Shown here piece by piece: positions 50,203 to 57,714 of a stretch of 57,718 nt of DNA (position 1 is its first letter; the number at the start of each line of letters is the position of its first letter). The position numbers and the translations under genes are program-made. This DNA comes from Mitsuokella jalaludinii DSM 13811 (GTDB lineage Bacteria > Bacillota > Negativicutes > Selenomonadales > Selenomonadaceae): contig NZ_JNKR01000014.1 in the NCBI RefSeq assembly GCF_000702905.1, positions 1-57,718 on the forward strand. The letters run 5' to 3'. The notes below the pieces were generated by a model. The model worked only from the letters and a program-made list of their open reading frames with translations. It was not told the DNA's origin and did no database searches.

Positions 50203-51142
50203 CACGAAACGCGATCTGAGCAAGGGCGCAGGCGGGAAGCCGGAGAGACCCGGTGCGGCGGGAAAAGCTGAACCAGTGGATCGGACAGCAAGCCGTGGCC
50301 GCACGGCCTCGCTCGACAAGACAGCGCGCCTCGACGATACGCAGGAGTTGCCACCTGACCTTGCAGTTTCGGCAGCGACTGAGGAAGAGCCCATCCAACA
50401 GCCCTTCCCGCAGGCGGGCGGATCTGCAGCTGGCGGCGATGTGCGCGAGCTCGCACCCGACAAGGATCTGCGGGAACAGGCAAAGGAGCAAGCAGAGGGC
50501 AGGAAAAAACAGCAGAGCTGGCCCGTGCGCCACAAGAAGGCGCTGCTGCTCGGCGTCGGCTTCCTCATCGCTGTCTTCATCGGCTTTGCGCTCGCTGGCT
50601 ATCGCCAGGACCAGGCCGACCTCCAGAACAACGAGCGCCAGCATCAGGAACAGCAGATGCAGGAGCGCGCACAGAAGCTCGATGCACAGGAAAGCGACCT
50701 GCAGAAACAGCGCCAGGCTCTCGAGGCCAAGAAGAAGGCGCTCGAAGAGAAACAGCGCAGTCTCGAGCGTGAGCAGGGCCGCATTGAAGGGCGCGGTCAG
50801 GCCCTGCAGGACAGCGCCGATGGTGAATCGGGTGTCCAGAAGTTCCTCGACAAGGTGACAGGGCAGGCAGAGAAGAAGCAGAAGGCCGCAGAGGAGAACC
50901 GGCGGCAGGGTGCTGATGCCGCCGCATCAGCTGCCAGTGTGCAGCAATCCCTCGACGATGCCCAGTCGATGCTCGACGACGTCCAGCAGAAGCTCGACGA
51001 TGTGCAGTCCATGAAGAATGAGGCTGGCAGGGTCAAGGACAAGGCGGCGAGTGCGTATGCGGAAAACAAGGACACGATCGACACTGTGCTCTCCTATGCC
51101 AAGGAGGGCGCCGCGATGCTCGGCAATCTGCTGCTCCCGTGA
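50195..51142 (+). CDS. Single-pass membrane protein with long coiled coil
   Basis: Not recognised. 315 aa. The N-terminal ~110 residues are disordered and rich in Gly, Arg, Glu and Lys. A single membrane helix lies at ~115-134 (ALLLGVGFLIAVFIGFALAG). A long Gln/Lys/Glu coiled coil (~138-205) follows, then an Ala/Gln/Asp-rich helical part with repeats (SLDDAQSMLDDVQQKLDDVQ). The C-terminus is amphipathic (TIDTVLSYAKEGAAMLGNLL). Topology suggests N-in with the coiled coil outside the cytoplasm, perhaps spanning the periplasm. The start overlaps the DUF3783 gene. It could be a cell-envelope spacer or stress protein; no function is claimed. Confidence 0.7.
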   Translation: MNDTKRDLSKGAGGKPERPGAAGKAEPVDRTASRGRTASLDKTARLDDTQELPPDLAVSAATEEEPIQQPFPQAGGSAAGGDVRELAPDKDLREQAKEQAEGRKKQQSWPVRHKKALLLGVGFLIAVFIGFALAGYRQDQADLQNNERQHQEQQMQERAQKLDAQESDLQKQRQALEAKKKALEEKQRSLEREQGRIEGRGQALQDSADGESGVQKFLDKVTGQAEKKQKAAEENRRQGADAAASAASVQQSLDDAQSMLDDVQQKLDDVQSMKNEAGRVKDKAASAYAENKDTIDTVLSYAKEGAAMLGNLLLP

Positions 51143-51202
51143 GCCTGTGACAATGCGATACAGGTGTTGTGCAGGCATACTGGATAGAAAGGAAATGTGA
51201 AA

Positions 51203-52162
51203 GTGAAGATGAAGATTTGGAAACGAGTAGGCTGCCTCGCACTTGCAGCCGCGGCGATGCTCGCAGTCGCTGGCTGCGGCACGGGCAGCCAGTCGGCCGG
51301 CTCGGGCAAGATGCAGGAGCTTTCCATCGGCCTGATGCCGGATACGGACTCCCTGCCATTCCTGATTGCCGAAGAGAAGGGTTACTTTGCAGACGAAGGC
51401 GTCAAGGTCAATCTCAAGCCGTTCAAGAGCGCGATGGATCGTGATTCTGCCATGCAGAGCGGCCATCTCGACGGCGCTGTCTCCGACATGCTCGCCGCTG
51501 CCTTTGCCAAGGACGGCGGTTTCGATGTCAAGGTCACATCCTCGACGGACGGCAGCTACAAGCTCATCGCCGGCAAGGCAGAGCCTGCCGCAGATGTCAA
51601 GGGCCTGCGTGGCAAGGATGTCAGCGTCTCGCGCAATACGATCATCGAGTACGTGACGGACGAGATCCTCGCGAAGGATGGCCTGAAGGGCGATGACATC
51701 AACAAGGTCATCATCCCGCAGATCCCGACGCGCCTCGAGATGCTGCAGAACGGCAAACTCGCTGCCGCAACGCTGCCTGAGCCGATGGCCAGTATCGCCA
51801 TCTATAATGGCGGCCGCCTCCTCAAGAGCTCCGATGACCTCGGCATCAACCCGGGCGTCATCCTCTTCACGGATAAGGCCACCAAGGACAAGCAGAAAGA
51901 GATCCAGGCGATGTACCGCGCCTACAACCGTGCCGTCGATTACCTCAACAATGCGCCGCGTGAGGAATACATTGACTTCGTCATCGAGAAGGCCGGTTTC
52001 CCGCCTGCCGCCAAAGAGGCACTGAAACTGCCGACGTACCACAAGGCAGCACTGCCGAAGGAGCAGGACGTGACGGACTGCATCAAGTGGCTCAACGACA
52101 AAGATTTGGTAAAGGAGACGTACGGGTATGATGACCTCGTCATCAATCTGCTCGGCGAATGA
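51203..52162 (+). CDS. ABC transporter substrate-binding lipoprotein (NMT1/THI5-like)
   Basis: Receptor of an importer for nitrate, sulfonate, taurine or pyrimidine-type solutes; ligand unknown. Lipoprotein signal with lipobox LAVAGC (Cys at residue ~25). The NMT1/SsuA fold follows: LSIGLMPDTDSLPFLIAEEK, GYFADEGVKVNLKPFKSAMD, SGHLDGAVSDMLAAAFA and TLPEPMASIAIYNGG. The start is uncertain: GTG 51197, GTG 51203 (9 bases from AAGGA, chosen) or ATG 51209. Length ~319 aa. Its stop overlaps the ATPase gene (ATGA). There is no TPP riboswitch in front, so a thiamine-precursor role is not supported. Confidence 0.9.
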   Translation: MKMKIWKRVGCLALAAAAMLAVAGCGTGSQSAGSGKMQELSIGLMPDTDSLPFLIAEEKGYFADEGVKVNLKPFKSAMDRDSAMQSGHLDGAVSDMLAAAFAKDGGFDVKVTSSTDGSYKLIAGKAEPAADVKGLRGKDVSVSRNTIIEYVTDEILAKDGLKGDDINKVIIPQIPTRLEMLQNGKLAAATLPEPMASIAIYNGGRLLKSSDDLGINPGVILFTDKATKDKQKEIQAMYRAYNRAVDYLNNAPREEYIDFVIEKAGFPPAAKEALKLPTYHKAALPKEQDVTDCIKWLNDKDLVKETYGYDDLVINLLGE

Positions 52163-52974
52163 AATGGCATATGAATCCAACTGACATGATTGCATTCGAC
52201 CACCTGACGGTGCGCTACCGGAGTGCAGAGTGCGCTGCAGCTGCTGCGATTGCCGATGTCAGCCTGACCGTTCCGCAAGGAACGGTTTGTGCTATCATCG
52301 GCCCTTCAGGCTGTGGCAAGTCGACGCTCCTGCGGGCAGTGGCGGGGCTCGTGCGGCCTGAGGGCGGCTGCGTGAAGATTGCAGGCGGCAAGGCGGACCC
52401 GAAGAAGTACCGCATCGGCTTCATGCCGCAGAACTACGGCCTGCTGCCGTGGCAGACAGTGCGCGAGAACATCGTGCTGGGCTGCCGCATCCGCCACGAC
52501 TGGCACGCGGGCCGCGAGGAGGATGAAGCGAGGCTGGCGCGGCTCATGGCAGCACTCCACATCGAAGGGCTCGCCACGCGCTACCCGCATGAGCTCAGCG
52601 GCGGCCAGCAGCAGCGCGTGAGCCTCGCACGCTCTTTCCTGCTGCAGCCGGACATCCTGCTGATGGACGAGCCCTTCTCAGCGCTCGATGCCATCACGCG
52701 CGAGGAGATGCAGGATGTTTTCCTAGCGCTCTGGCAGGAGCAGCATGTCACGACGCTGCTCGTCACGCATTACGTCGAGGAGGCGCTCTACCTCGGGCAG
52801 AAGATCGCGCTGATGGCGGCAGATCCAGGCCGCATCGCTCGCGTCTTCGACAATTCGCTCGGCGGTTGCCCGGAAAAGCGCGGCAGCCGGGAATTCTTTG
52901 AGATGAGCCGTGCCCTGCGCGAAGAGATACGGGGCATCAGCGCACAGCATGCAGGAGAGGGGGCGGCGTCATGA
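52159..52974 (+). CDS. ABC transporter ATP-binding protein (SsuB/TauB/NrtD type)
   Basis: Energises the importer. Walker A GPSGCGKSTLLRAVAG (~48-63), Q-loop FMPQNYGLLPWQTVRENI, signature LSGGQQQRVSLARSFL, Walker B DILLMDEPFSALD, H-loop LLVTHYVEEALYL. 271 aa, usual for the taurine/sulfonate/nitrate group. It starts MKWHMNPTDM at 52159, overlapping the receptor stop by ATGA; the later in-frame ATG at 52171 is an alternative. Overlaps the permease gene by 4 bases. Confidence 0.95.
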   Translation: MKWHMNPTDMIAFDHLTVRYRSAECAAAAAIADVSLTVPQGTVCAIIGPSGCGKSTLLRAVAGLVRPEGGCVKIAGGKADPKKYRIGFMPQNYGLLPWQTVRENIVLGCRIRHDWHAGREEDEARLARLMAALHIEGLATRYPHELSGGQQQRVSLARSFLLQPDILLMDEPFSALDAITREEMQDVFLALWQEQHVTTLLVTHYVEEALYLGQKIALMAADPGRIARVFDNSLGGCPEKRGSREFFEMSRALREEIRGISAQHAGEGAAS

Positions 52975-53720
52975 AGGGCATCTCGCACACCCTGCTCTCA
53001 TACCTTACTGCAGCTGTCTTCCTGCTCGCAATCTGGTGGGGGCTCGCGCTGCTGCTCGAGCTGCCCATCGTGCCGACGCCCGATAAGGTGTTCGTGCGCT
53101 TGACAAACGTCTTCGCGCGCGACATCCTCGAGCACGCGGCCTACAGCCTCTGGCGCATTGCAGCAGGCCTCGGTTTGGCTGTCTGCATCGGCTATCCGCT
53201 CGGCGTCATCATGGGCTACTTCCGCCAGGCCGACCGCTTCCTGTCCCCGTTCGTCTACCTGACGTACCCCATCCCGAAGATCGCGCTGCTGCCAATCCTC
53301 ATGCTGCTCGCCGGTGTCGGCGAGCTATCGAAAATCCTCATGATCTTCCTGATCATCGTCTTCCAGGTCGTCGTGGCGGTGCGCGACGCCATCCGCACGC
53401 TGCCGGAGGAGCGCTATTATCCGCTCTACTCGCTCGGCGCCTCGCTTGGCCAGATCTTCCGTTTCGTCATCCTGCCGGCCTCCCTGCCGAAGTTCATCAC
53501 GGCCATCCGCGTCGCGATGGCGACGGCCGTCTCTGTGCTGTTCTTCACGGAGACGTTCGGCACGCAGTACGGCATGGGCTACTACATCATGGATGCCTGG
53601 CTGCGCGTCAACTACTTGGAGATGTACGCGGGCATCCTCGTCCTCAGCGTCATGGGCCTCCTGCTCTTCGGCATCATCGATTGCTTTGAGCATGTGGCTT
53701 GCCGCTGGCAGCGGAAGTGA
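52971..53720 (+). CDS. ABC transporter permease (SsuC/TauC type)
   Basis: Inner-membrane channel subunit with about six helices, 249 aa. The EAA loop region reads IRTLPEERYYPLYSLGASLG then QIFRFVILPASLPKFITAIR, close to SsuC/TauC. YPLGVIMGYFRQADRFLSPF and FLSVLFFTETFG-like SVLFFTETFGTQYGMGYYIM are also typical. Its start overlaps the ATPase stop (ATGA). The next gene starts 11 bases after it and seems to be part of the same transcript. Confidence 0.94.
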   Translation: MKGISHTLLSYLTAAVFLLAIWWGLALLLELPIVPTPDKVFVRLTNVFARDILEHAAYSLWRIAAGLGLAVCIGYPLGVIMGYFRQADRFLSPFVYLTYPIPKIALLPILMLLAGVGELSKILMIFLIIVFQVVVAVRDAIRTLPEERYYPLYSLGASLGQIFRFVILPASLPKFITAIRVAMATAVSVLFFTETFGTQYGMGYYIMDAWLRVNYLEMYAGILVLSVMGLLLFGIIDCFEHVACRWQRK

Positions 53721-53730
53721 GGCGCTTGGC

Positions 53731-55392
53731 TTGAAGAAATTTGTTTTTGTGGTGCTCATGCTGATCGTCGGCGCGGGCTGGGCCGGCTTCCATGCGCCTG
53801 AACTCTTGCCGCAGGCGCAGCGGTTGGCAGATGATGCGTTGAGTCACTTCGAGCGCGATGACGGGGCCATCCACGTCGAGGGCAGCGGCGCGGCCCTGCC
53901 GGATGTCAAGAAGGCGGCTTCTGCCTTTGACGGACTGACACAGGAAAAACTCAGCGCCGTGCGCCATCATTCTGTCCGCGTATTCGTGGCCGCTTCCGAT
54001 GCGGATTACCGCCGCATCCTCAAGGAAGAGTTCTCGCTCTCCGACGAGGAGGCGCAGGAGGTCGCCGCCATCTCGGGCGGCTGGTCGGGTGGGCGCCTGC
54101 ATGTCACGGCGGTCAACGCGAAGGCCGGCGTCATGGACAGCCATAGCGACCGCTATGCGACGACGGCGCACGAGCTCTTCCACCAGCTCCAGTACGAGCT
54201 GAGCCGCGGGCGCGACACGGACAAGGAAGCCTTGTTCTGGCTGGAAGAGGGCTCTGCTGACTATGTCGGCGCCATGATGGCCGAGCATCTCGGCGGCCGC
54301 AAGCTCGCGCGTTGGCAGAATGATGTGCTCGACAATCTCTTGGGCGCGCCGCACGCCGCGCGCCCCGACCAGCTCATCCACCTGGAATTTGCCGAGCGCA
54401 AGGCCATCATGGCAAAGGAATACCACGCCTACGAGATGGCCGACATGATGACCGTGCAGCTGCTTGCGCGCTTCCCCGAAGAGCAGCGCGGCCAGATACT
54501 CGCTGCTTACTTCACCGCTCTCGGTGAGGGAAAGTCAGGGGAGGAGGCGTTTGCGCAGACTTTCGGCCTGACGCTCGACGATTTCCTCCAGGAGTTTGCC
54601 GCCTGGTGGCAGGCGCAGAAGAGCGAGCCGGCCAAGATACAGATTGAGACAGGTGAAGGCGTGACCAACGCCCAGGCAGACGCCTACGCCGCCGAGGCCG
54701 AGGCCGTGCAGTCGCTCTTGCAGCGCCGCTTCGGCCAGACGCTGCGCGGCAGCTACACGCTCGTGCTCGCCAGTGGCAAAGAAGAGCTCGCACAGGCTGT
54801 CAGCGCGCGTTCTGATATGACGATCGATGAAGCGCGGAAGAATGTCGGCGAGAGCCTCTGGCTCGAGAACGGCAGCACGGTCTTCCTCGATGCGGCAGCA
54901 CTAGACTCGCGCCGCCAGCAGATCTTCAGTATGGGCGTCATGCTCACGCGCGTCATGGAGGCACAGGCCATGGGCGGCACCGAGCAGGAAGTCGCCTGGC
55001 TTGCGCGCGGCACGGCCTATCTCATCGGCACGCTGCGCCTCAGCGAGGAAGGGCTCGGCGGCTTCGAGGATTACCGCCGCAGCTGGCTCAGTGTGCTCCA
55101 GGAGAAGGGGCGCTTCCCCGATGGCGCAGACTTGACCGCGCCGAAATCGTATGAGCAGTCCGTCGCTTCATTTGGCGACGAGTCGTGCTCGCTCGTCGCG
55201 GAGCTCACGGCATACGATCTTCTGGCGCGCCGGGGCTGGGGCAGCTTTGCCAAGTGGATGCGCGCCACAAGTCTAGCGGGCGGCGACGGCGAGAAGGCCT
55301 TCCGCAGCACTTACGGGGAAGGCGCATCCGTCTACGCGTCAGCAGCGTCCACGAGGCTGCTCCGCGAGGTGCAGGACATGTATACACGCTAG
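53731..55392 (+). CDS. Exported gluzincin-type metallopeptidase with degenerate internal duplication
   Basis: 553 aa. An N-terminal signal or anchor (KKFVFVVLMLIVGAGWAGF) is followed by two related halves. Half 1 (~80-310) has HELFH (His147-His151) and WLEEGSADY (Glu172/Glu173), 24 residues apart, the pattern of gluzincin (peptidase MA-like) zinc sites. Half 2 (~335-553) repeats the layout: VMLTRVMEAQ in place of HELFH, WLARGTAYL (423-431) for WLEEGSADY, LTAYDLLARRG for MTVQLLARF, and GEKAFRSTYG for GEEAFAQTFG. Both zinc motifs are lost in half 2, so it is probably structural or substrate-binding. The start is TTG, with GAGG (53719-53722) 8 bases upstream. It sits in the ABC transporter operon; a functional link is possible but unproven. 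Confidence 0.8.
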   Translation: MKKFVFVVLMLIVGAGWAGFHAPELLPQAQRLADDALSHFERDDGAIHVEGSGAALPDVKKAASAFDGLTQEKLSAVRHHSVRVFVAASDADYRRILKEEFSLSDEEAQEVAAISGGWSGGRLHVTAVNAKAGVMDSHSDRYATTAHELFHQLQYELSRGRDTDKEALFWLEEGSADYVGAMMAEHLGGRKLARWQNDVLDNLLGAPHAARPDQLIHLEFAERKAIMAKEYHAYEMADMMTVQLLARFPEEQRGQILAAYFTALGEGKSGEEAFAQTFGLTLDDFLQEFAAWWQAQKSEPAKIQIETGEGVTNAQADAYAAEAEAVQSLLQRRFGQTLRGSYTLVLASGKEELAQAVSARSDMTIDEARKNVGESLWLENGSTVFLDAAALDSRRQQIFSMGVMLTRVMEAQAMGGTEQEVAWLARGTAYLIGTLRLSEEGLGGFEDYRRSWLSVLQEKGRFPDGADLTAPKSYEQSVASFGDESCSLVAELTAYDLLARRGWGSFAKWMRATSLAGGDGEKAFRSTYGEGASVYASAASTRLLREVQDMYTR

Positions 55393-55397
55393 CCCTC

Positions 55398-55426
55398 TTT
55401 ACAAATGGATGAGGCTGTGCTAACAT
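55398..55426 (+). promoter_or_regulatory. Promoter for glnA
   Basis: TTTACA (55398-55403), a 17-base spacer, TAACAT (55421-55426). Transcription would begin near 55433, giving a 140-base leader. Confidence 0.6.
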
Positions 55427-55433
55427 AGGGATT

Positions 55434-55543
55434 GTTCAAGCGGGTGCGCTCGAACGAGACGAATAGTCATATGGCAATGGCGCCATGCAGAGGTGATACT
55501 TCCGATTCGTATGATCTGGATGTTTTTTCTGCATGGCTTTTTT
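55434..55543 (+). promoter_or_regulatory. glnA leader: two hairpins and an overlapping terminator
   Basis: Hairpin 1 (55434-55455) pairs GTTC/GAAC and AGCG/CGCT. Hairpin 2 (55471-55486) is ATGGC/GCCAT around the hexaloop AATGGC, with A at loop position 1 and G at position 4, as in ANTAR-protein target hairpins. A terminator uses the 3' arm of hairpin 2: GCCATGCAG (55482-55490) pairs with CTGCATGGC (55529-55537), followed by T6. An inner stem lies near 55491-55517. The two structures exclude each other. The DNA ATGGCGCCAT (55477-55486) is also a perfect palindrome. Confidence 0.6.
55529..55543 (+). terminator. 3' arm and T-run of the glnA leader terminator
   Basis: CTGCATGGC followed by TTTTTT, pairing with 55482-55490; read-through is needed to express glnA. 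Confidence 0.6.
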
Positions 55544-55574
55544 GTTGCTTAATTTTAAAAAGGGTGGTATAAAC

Positions 55575-57461
55575 ATGGACGAGTTACTTTATGTGATTCC
55601 TGCAAACTCCGAAAAAGAAGAAATCCTGAACACGCTCAAAGCACATCCCGAGATCAAGTTCGTATCGTTGGTCGGCATCGATATGGCCGGCAACGATACG
55701 GATGAGAAGATCCCGATGCGCATCTTCCTCAAGGATATCGATGAGTTCTATGCTGGCACGGCTGTCCAGACGGATGGTTCTTCCGTCGTACTGACGGGCA
55801 TCGCCACCCTGAACAACGCGAAAGTCGATATGCCGGTCGATCCTTCCGTCAACTGGTTCGTCGACTACAACATGGAGAACTACGACGAGGAGACGGGCAA
55901 GCCAATCGGCACGCTGCGTATCCCGTCCTTCCTGATCCACGAAGGCAAGCGCGTCGATTCGCGCGCTGTCCTCGCTGACACGCTCGCCTATGTCAAGAAA
56001 GAGCTGATGGCCCTCTTCAAGGAGCACCCGCAGATCTCCGGCATCGAGAGCGTCAACGGCACGGATGTGACGGACATCCAGTTCACCTCCGCTACGGAGC
56101 TCGAGTTCTGGGTCAAGACGCCGCTTGAGGATGCTGCCATCGAAGAGATGTCTGCTTCGCAGGTTCTGCAGGAGCAGTACTGGGAGCGCACGCACGGCAT
56201 CGTCCGCACGGCTATGGAGCAGTGCCTGCTCGTCCTCGATAAATACGGCTTCAAGGTCGAGATGGGCCATAAGGAAGTCGGCGGTCTCAAAGCACAGATT
56301 GACGAGAGCGGCCGCATGACGCATGTCTGCGAGCAGCTCGAGATTGACTGGCGCTTTGCAGATGCCCTGCAGGCTGCCGACAATGAGCTCTTCGTCCGCA
56401 CGATCGTAAGAGAAGTCTTCCGCGGCATGGGCCTCGAAGTCAACTTCAAGGCAAAACCGATGATCGGCCTGGCTGGCAACGGCGAGCACACGCACATCGG
56501 CATGGCTGCCATCACGAAAGACGGCAAGCTCCACAACCTCTTCACGGCTGACGATCAGAAAAAAGACTTCATGAGCGCCATCGGCTACGGCTCCCTCATG
56601 GGCCTGCTCAAGAACTACGAGGTCATCAACCCGTTCGTCTCCGCTACGAACGATTCCCTCAACCGCCTCAAACCGGGCTTCGAGGCTCCGGTCTGCGTCG
56701 TCACGTCCCTCGGCCATACGCCGGAGATCCCGTCGCGTAACCGCACGATCCTCGCTGGCCTGATCCGCGATCTCAGCAACCCGTATGCAACGCGCTTCGA
56801 GCTGCGTGCATGCAACCCGTACACGAATACGTACCTCGTCCTCGCAGCCATCTACTCGGCTTGCCTCGACGGTGTCAAGGCCTGCGCTACGCATACGACG
56901 GCAGAATGCCTCGCCGAGATCTCCAAGGATGCCGGTGAAGAGGGCTTCTACCTCGAGAAAGACCGCGCATACCGCAGTGAAGACGATGTCTTCGAAGATT
57001 ACACGGAAGAAGAGCGCACGCGCCTCTTCGGTGCTCCGCCAGCTACGGTCTGGGAGAACATGCAGAACTTCGAGAACTACCCGGCAAAGCTCGCCGTCAT
57101 CACGGCTGGCGGCGCACTGCGTGACCAGATTATCGAAGCCTTCCGCGCTGGTGCTCTGACGCGCTGGAAGACCGAGCTCATCGCCCGCATCATCCCGGAG
57201 AACCGCGACATCGTCCGCGCAGCCAAGGAAGCCAAAACGGACTTCGTCACCGACCTCGATTCCTACAACTGGAACAAGATCAACGGCATCCGCAGCTACC
57301 TTGCCAAGGACAGCATCGATGAGAAGTCCCTCTTCACGCTCCTCATCAACGCCCTCAACGATGGCGATTACGCAACGGCATCCGGCCTGCAGGTCGAGAT
57401 GTACGACAAAGTCGAAGAGCTCAAGAGCCTCTACGACTCCTACGTCAAGAACATGATCTGA
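55575..57461 (+). CDS. glnA: Glutamine synthetase, long form
   Basis: Makes glutamine from glutamate, ammonia and ATP. 628 aa, longer than the ~445-aa Bacillus GlnA; relatives of this size occur in Clostridia and Negativicutes. N-terminal part: VSLVGIDMAGNDTDEKIPMR (beta-grasp region, ~35-100). Catalytic core: ATELEFWVKT with the metal-binding Glu, GHKEVGGLKAQID, GLAGNGEHTHIGM, NDSLNRLKPGFEAPVCVVTS, and NRTILAGLIRDLSNPYATRF as the glutamate/phosphate-binding part. The last ~120 residues are an alpha-helical extension. AGGGTGG at 55561-55567 is 7 bases before ATG 55575; the in-frame ATG at 55533 lies in the terminator. Likely nitrogen-controlled through the leader. Confidence 0.95.
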   Translation: MDELLYVIPANSEKEEILNTLKAHPEIKFVSLVGIDMAGNDTDEKIPMRIFLKDIDEFYAGTAVQTDGSSVVLTGIATLNNAKVDMPVDPSVNWFVDYNMENYDEETGKPIGTLRIPSFLIHEGKRVDSRAVLADTLAYVKKELMALFKEHPQISGIESVNGTDVTDIQFTSATELEFWVKTPLEDAAIEEMSASQVLQEQYWERTHGIVRTAMEQCLLVLDKYGFKVEMGHKEVGGLKAQIDESGRMTHVCEQLEIDWRFADALQAADNELFVRTIVREVFRGMGLEVNFKAKPMIGLAGNGEHTHIGMAAITKDGKLHNLFTADDQKKDFMSAIGYGSLMGLLKNYEVINPFVSATNDSLNRLKPGFEAPVCVVTSLGHTPEIPSRNRTILAGLIRDLSNPYATRFELRACNPYTNTYLVLAAIYSACLDGVKACATHTTAECLAEISKDAGEEGFYLEKDRAYRSEDDVFEDYTEEERTRLFGAPPATVWENMQNFENYPAKLAVITAGGALRDQIIEAFRAGALTRWKTELIARIIPENRDIVRAAKEAKTDFVTDLDSYNWNKINGIRSYLAKDSIDEKSLFTLLINALNDGDYATASGLQVEMYDKVEELKSLYDSYVKNMI

Positions 57462-57484
57462 TTGCCACCGGCAACCAGCGATAA

Positions 57485-57513
57485 AAAGGCACCGCCACGG
57501 CGGTGCCTTTTCT
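57485..57513 (+). terminator. Terminator of glnA
   Basis: A 12-bp stem AAAGGCACCGCC/GGCGGTGCCTTT (57485-57496 with 57499-57510) ending in TTTTC. Confidence 0.88.
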
Positions 57514-57685
57514 GTATGTCAAAATGGCAGGAGTTTGAAACGTCATGGCGAATACAGATAATGTATTAAGTCGCAGCTGCGACAAACGAATAAACAAGAT
57601 GAGATATCCGGTAAGAATACTTAAAAGTGAATGATTCTAGGAGCCAAAGGAGTAGGGAATGGCGTAGTTGTTGGGATTTTTTAGT
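57514..57685 (+). promoter_or_regulatory. Putative CRISPR leader
   Basis: AT-rich non-coding stretch between the glnA terminator and the first repeat. It carries two adjacent perfect dyads: AATACA-GATAA-TGTATT (57551-57567) and GTCGCAGCTGCGAC (57570-57583). It ends in a T-run (57677-57682) just before the repeat. Promoter and protein-binding sites are expected in such leaders, but the factors are unknown. Confidence 0.55.
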
Positions 57686-57714
57686 GTGAGCCCCGCACCC
57701 GCGGGGATGATCCC
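57686..57714 (+). CRISPR. First repeat of a type I-E-like CRISPR array (array continues past the window)
   Basis: A 29-base unit begins GTGAG, has the stem CCCCGC (57691-57696), loop ACCC and GCGGGG (57701-57706), and ends ATGATCCC. Length, stem and tail match type I-E repeats (the E. coli form also ends GATCCC-like after a CCCCGC/GCGGGG stem). Only four bases of the first spacer are visible, so repetition itself is not seen. No cas gene is present in the window; in type I-E they usually lie near the array, here possibly to the right. Confidence 0.75.

Noticed and set aside
48637-50580. A 647-codon minus-strand frame with Leu/Phe-rich stretches
   Set aside because: The hydrophobic-looking part is the reverse complement of the Lys/Ala repeats of the NYN protein, so its membrane-like look is an artefact.
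51143-51202. Thiamine-precursor transporter because of the THI5-like receptor
   Set aside because: No TPP riboswitch or thi gene is adjacent; the NMT1/THI5 fold is shared by nitrate, taurine and sulfonate receptors.
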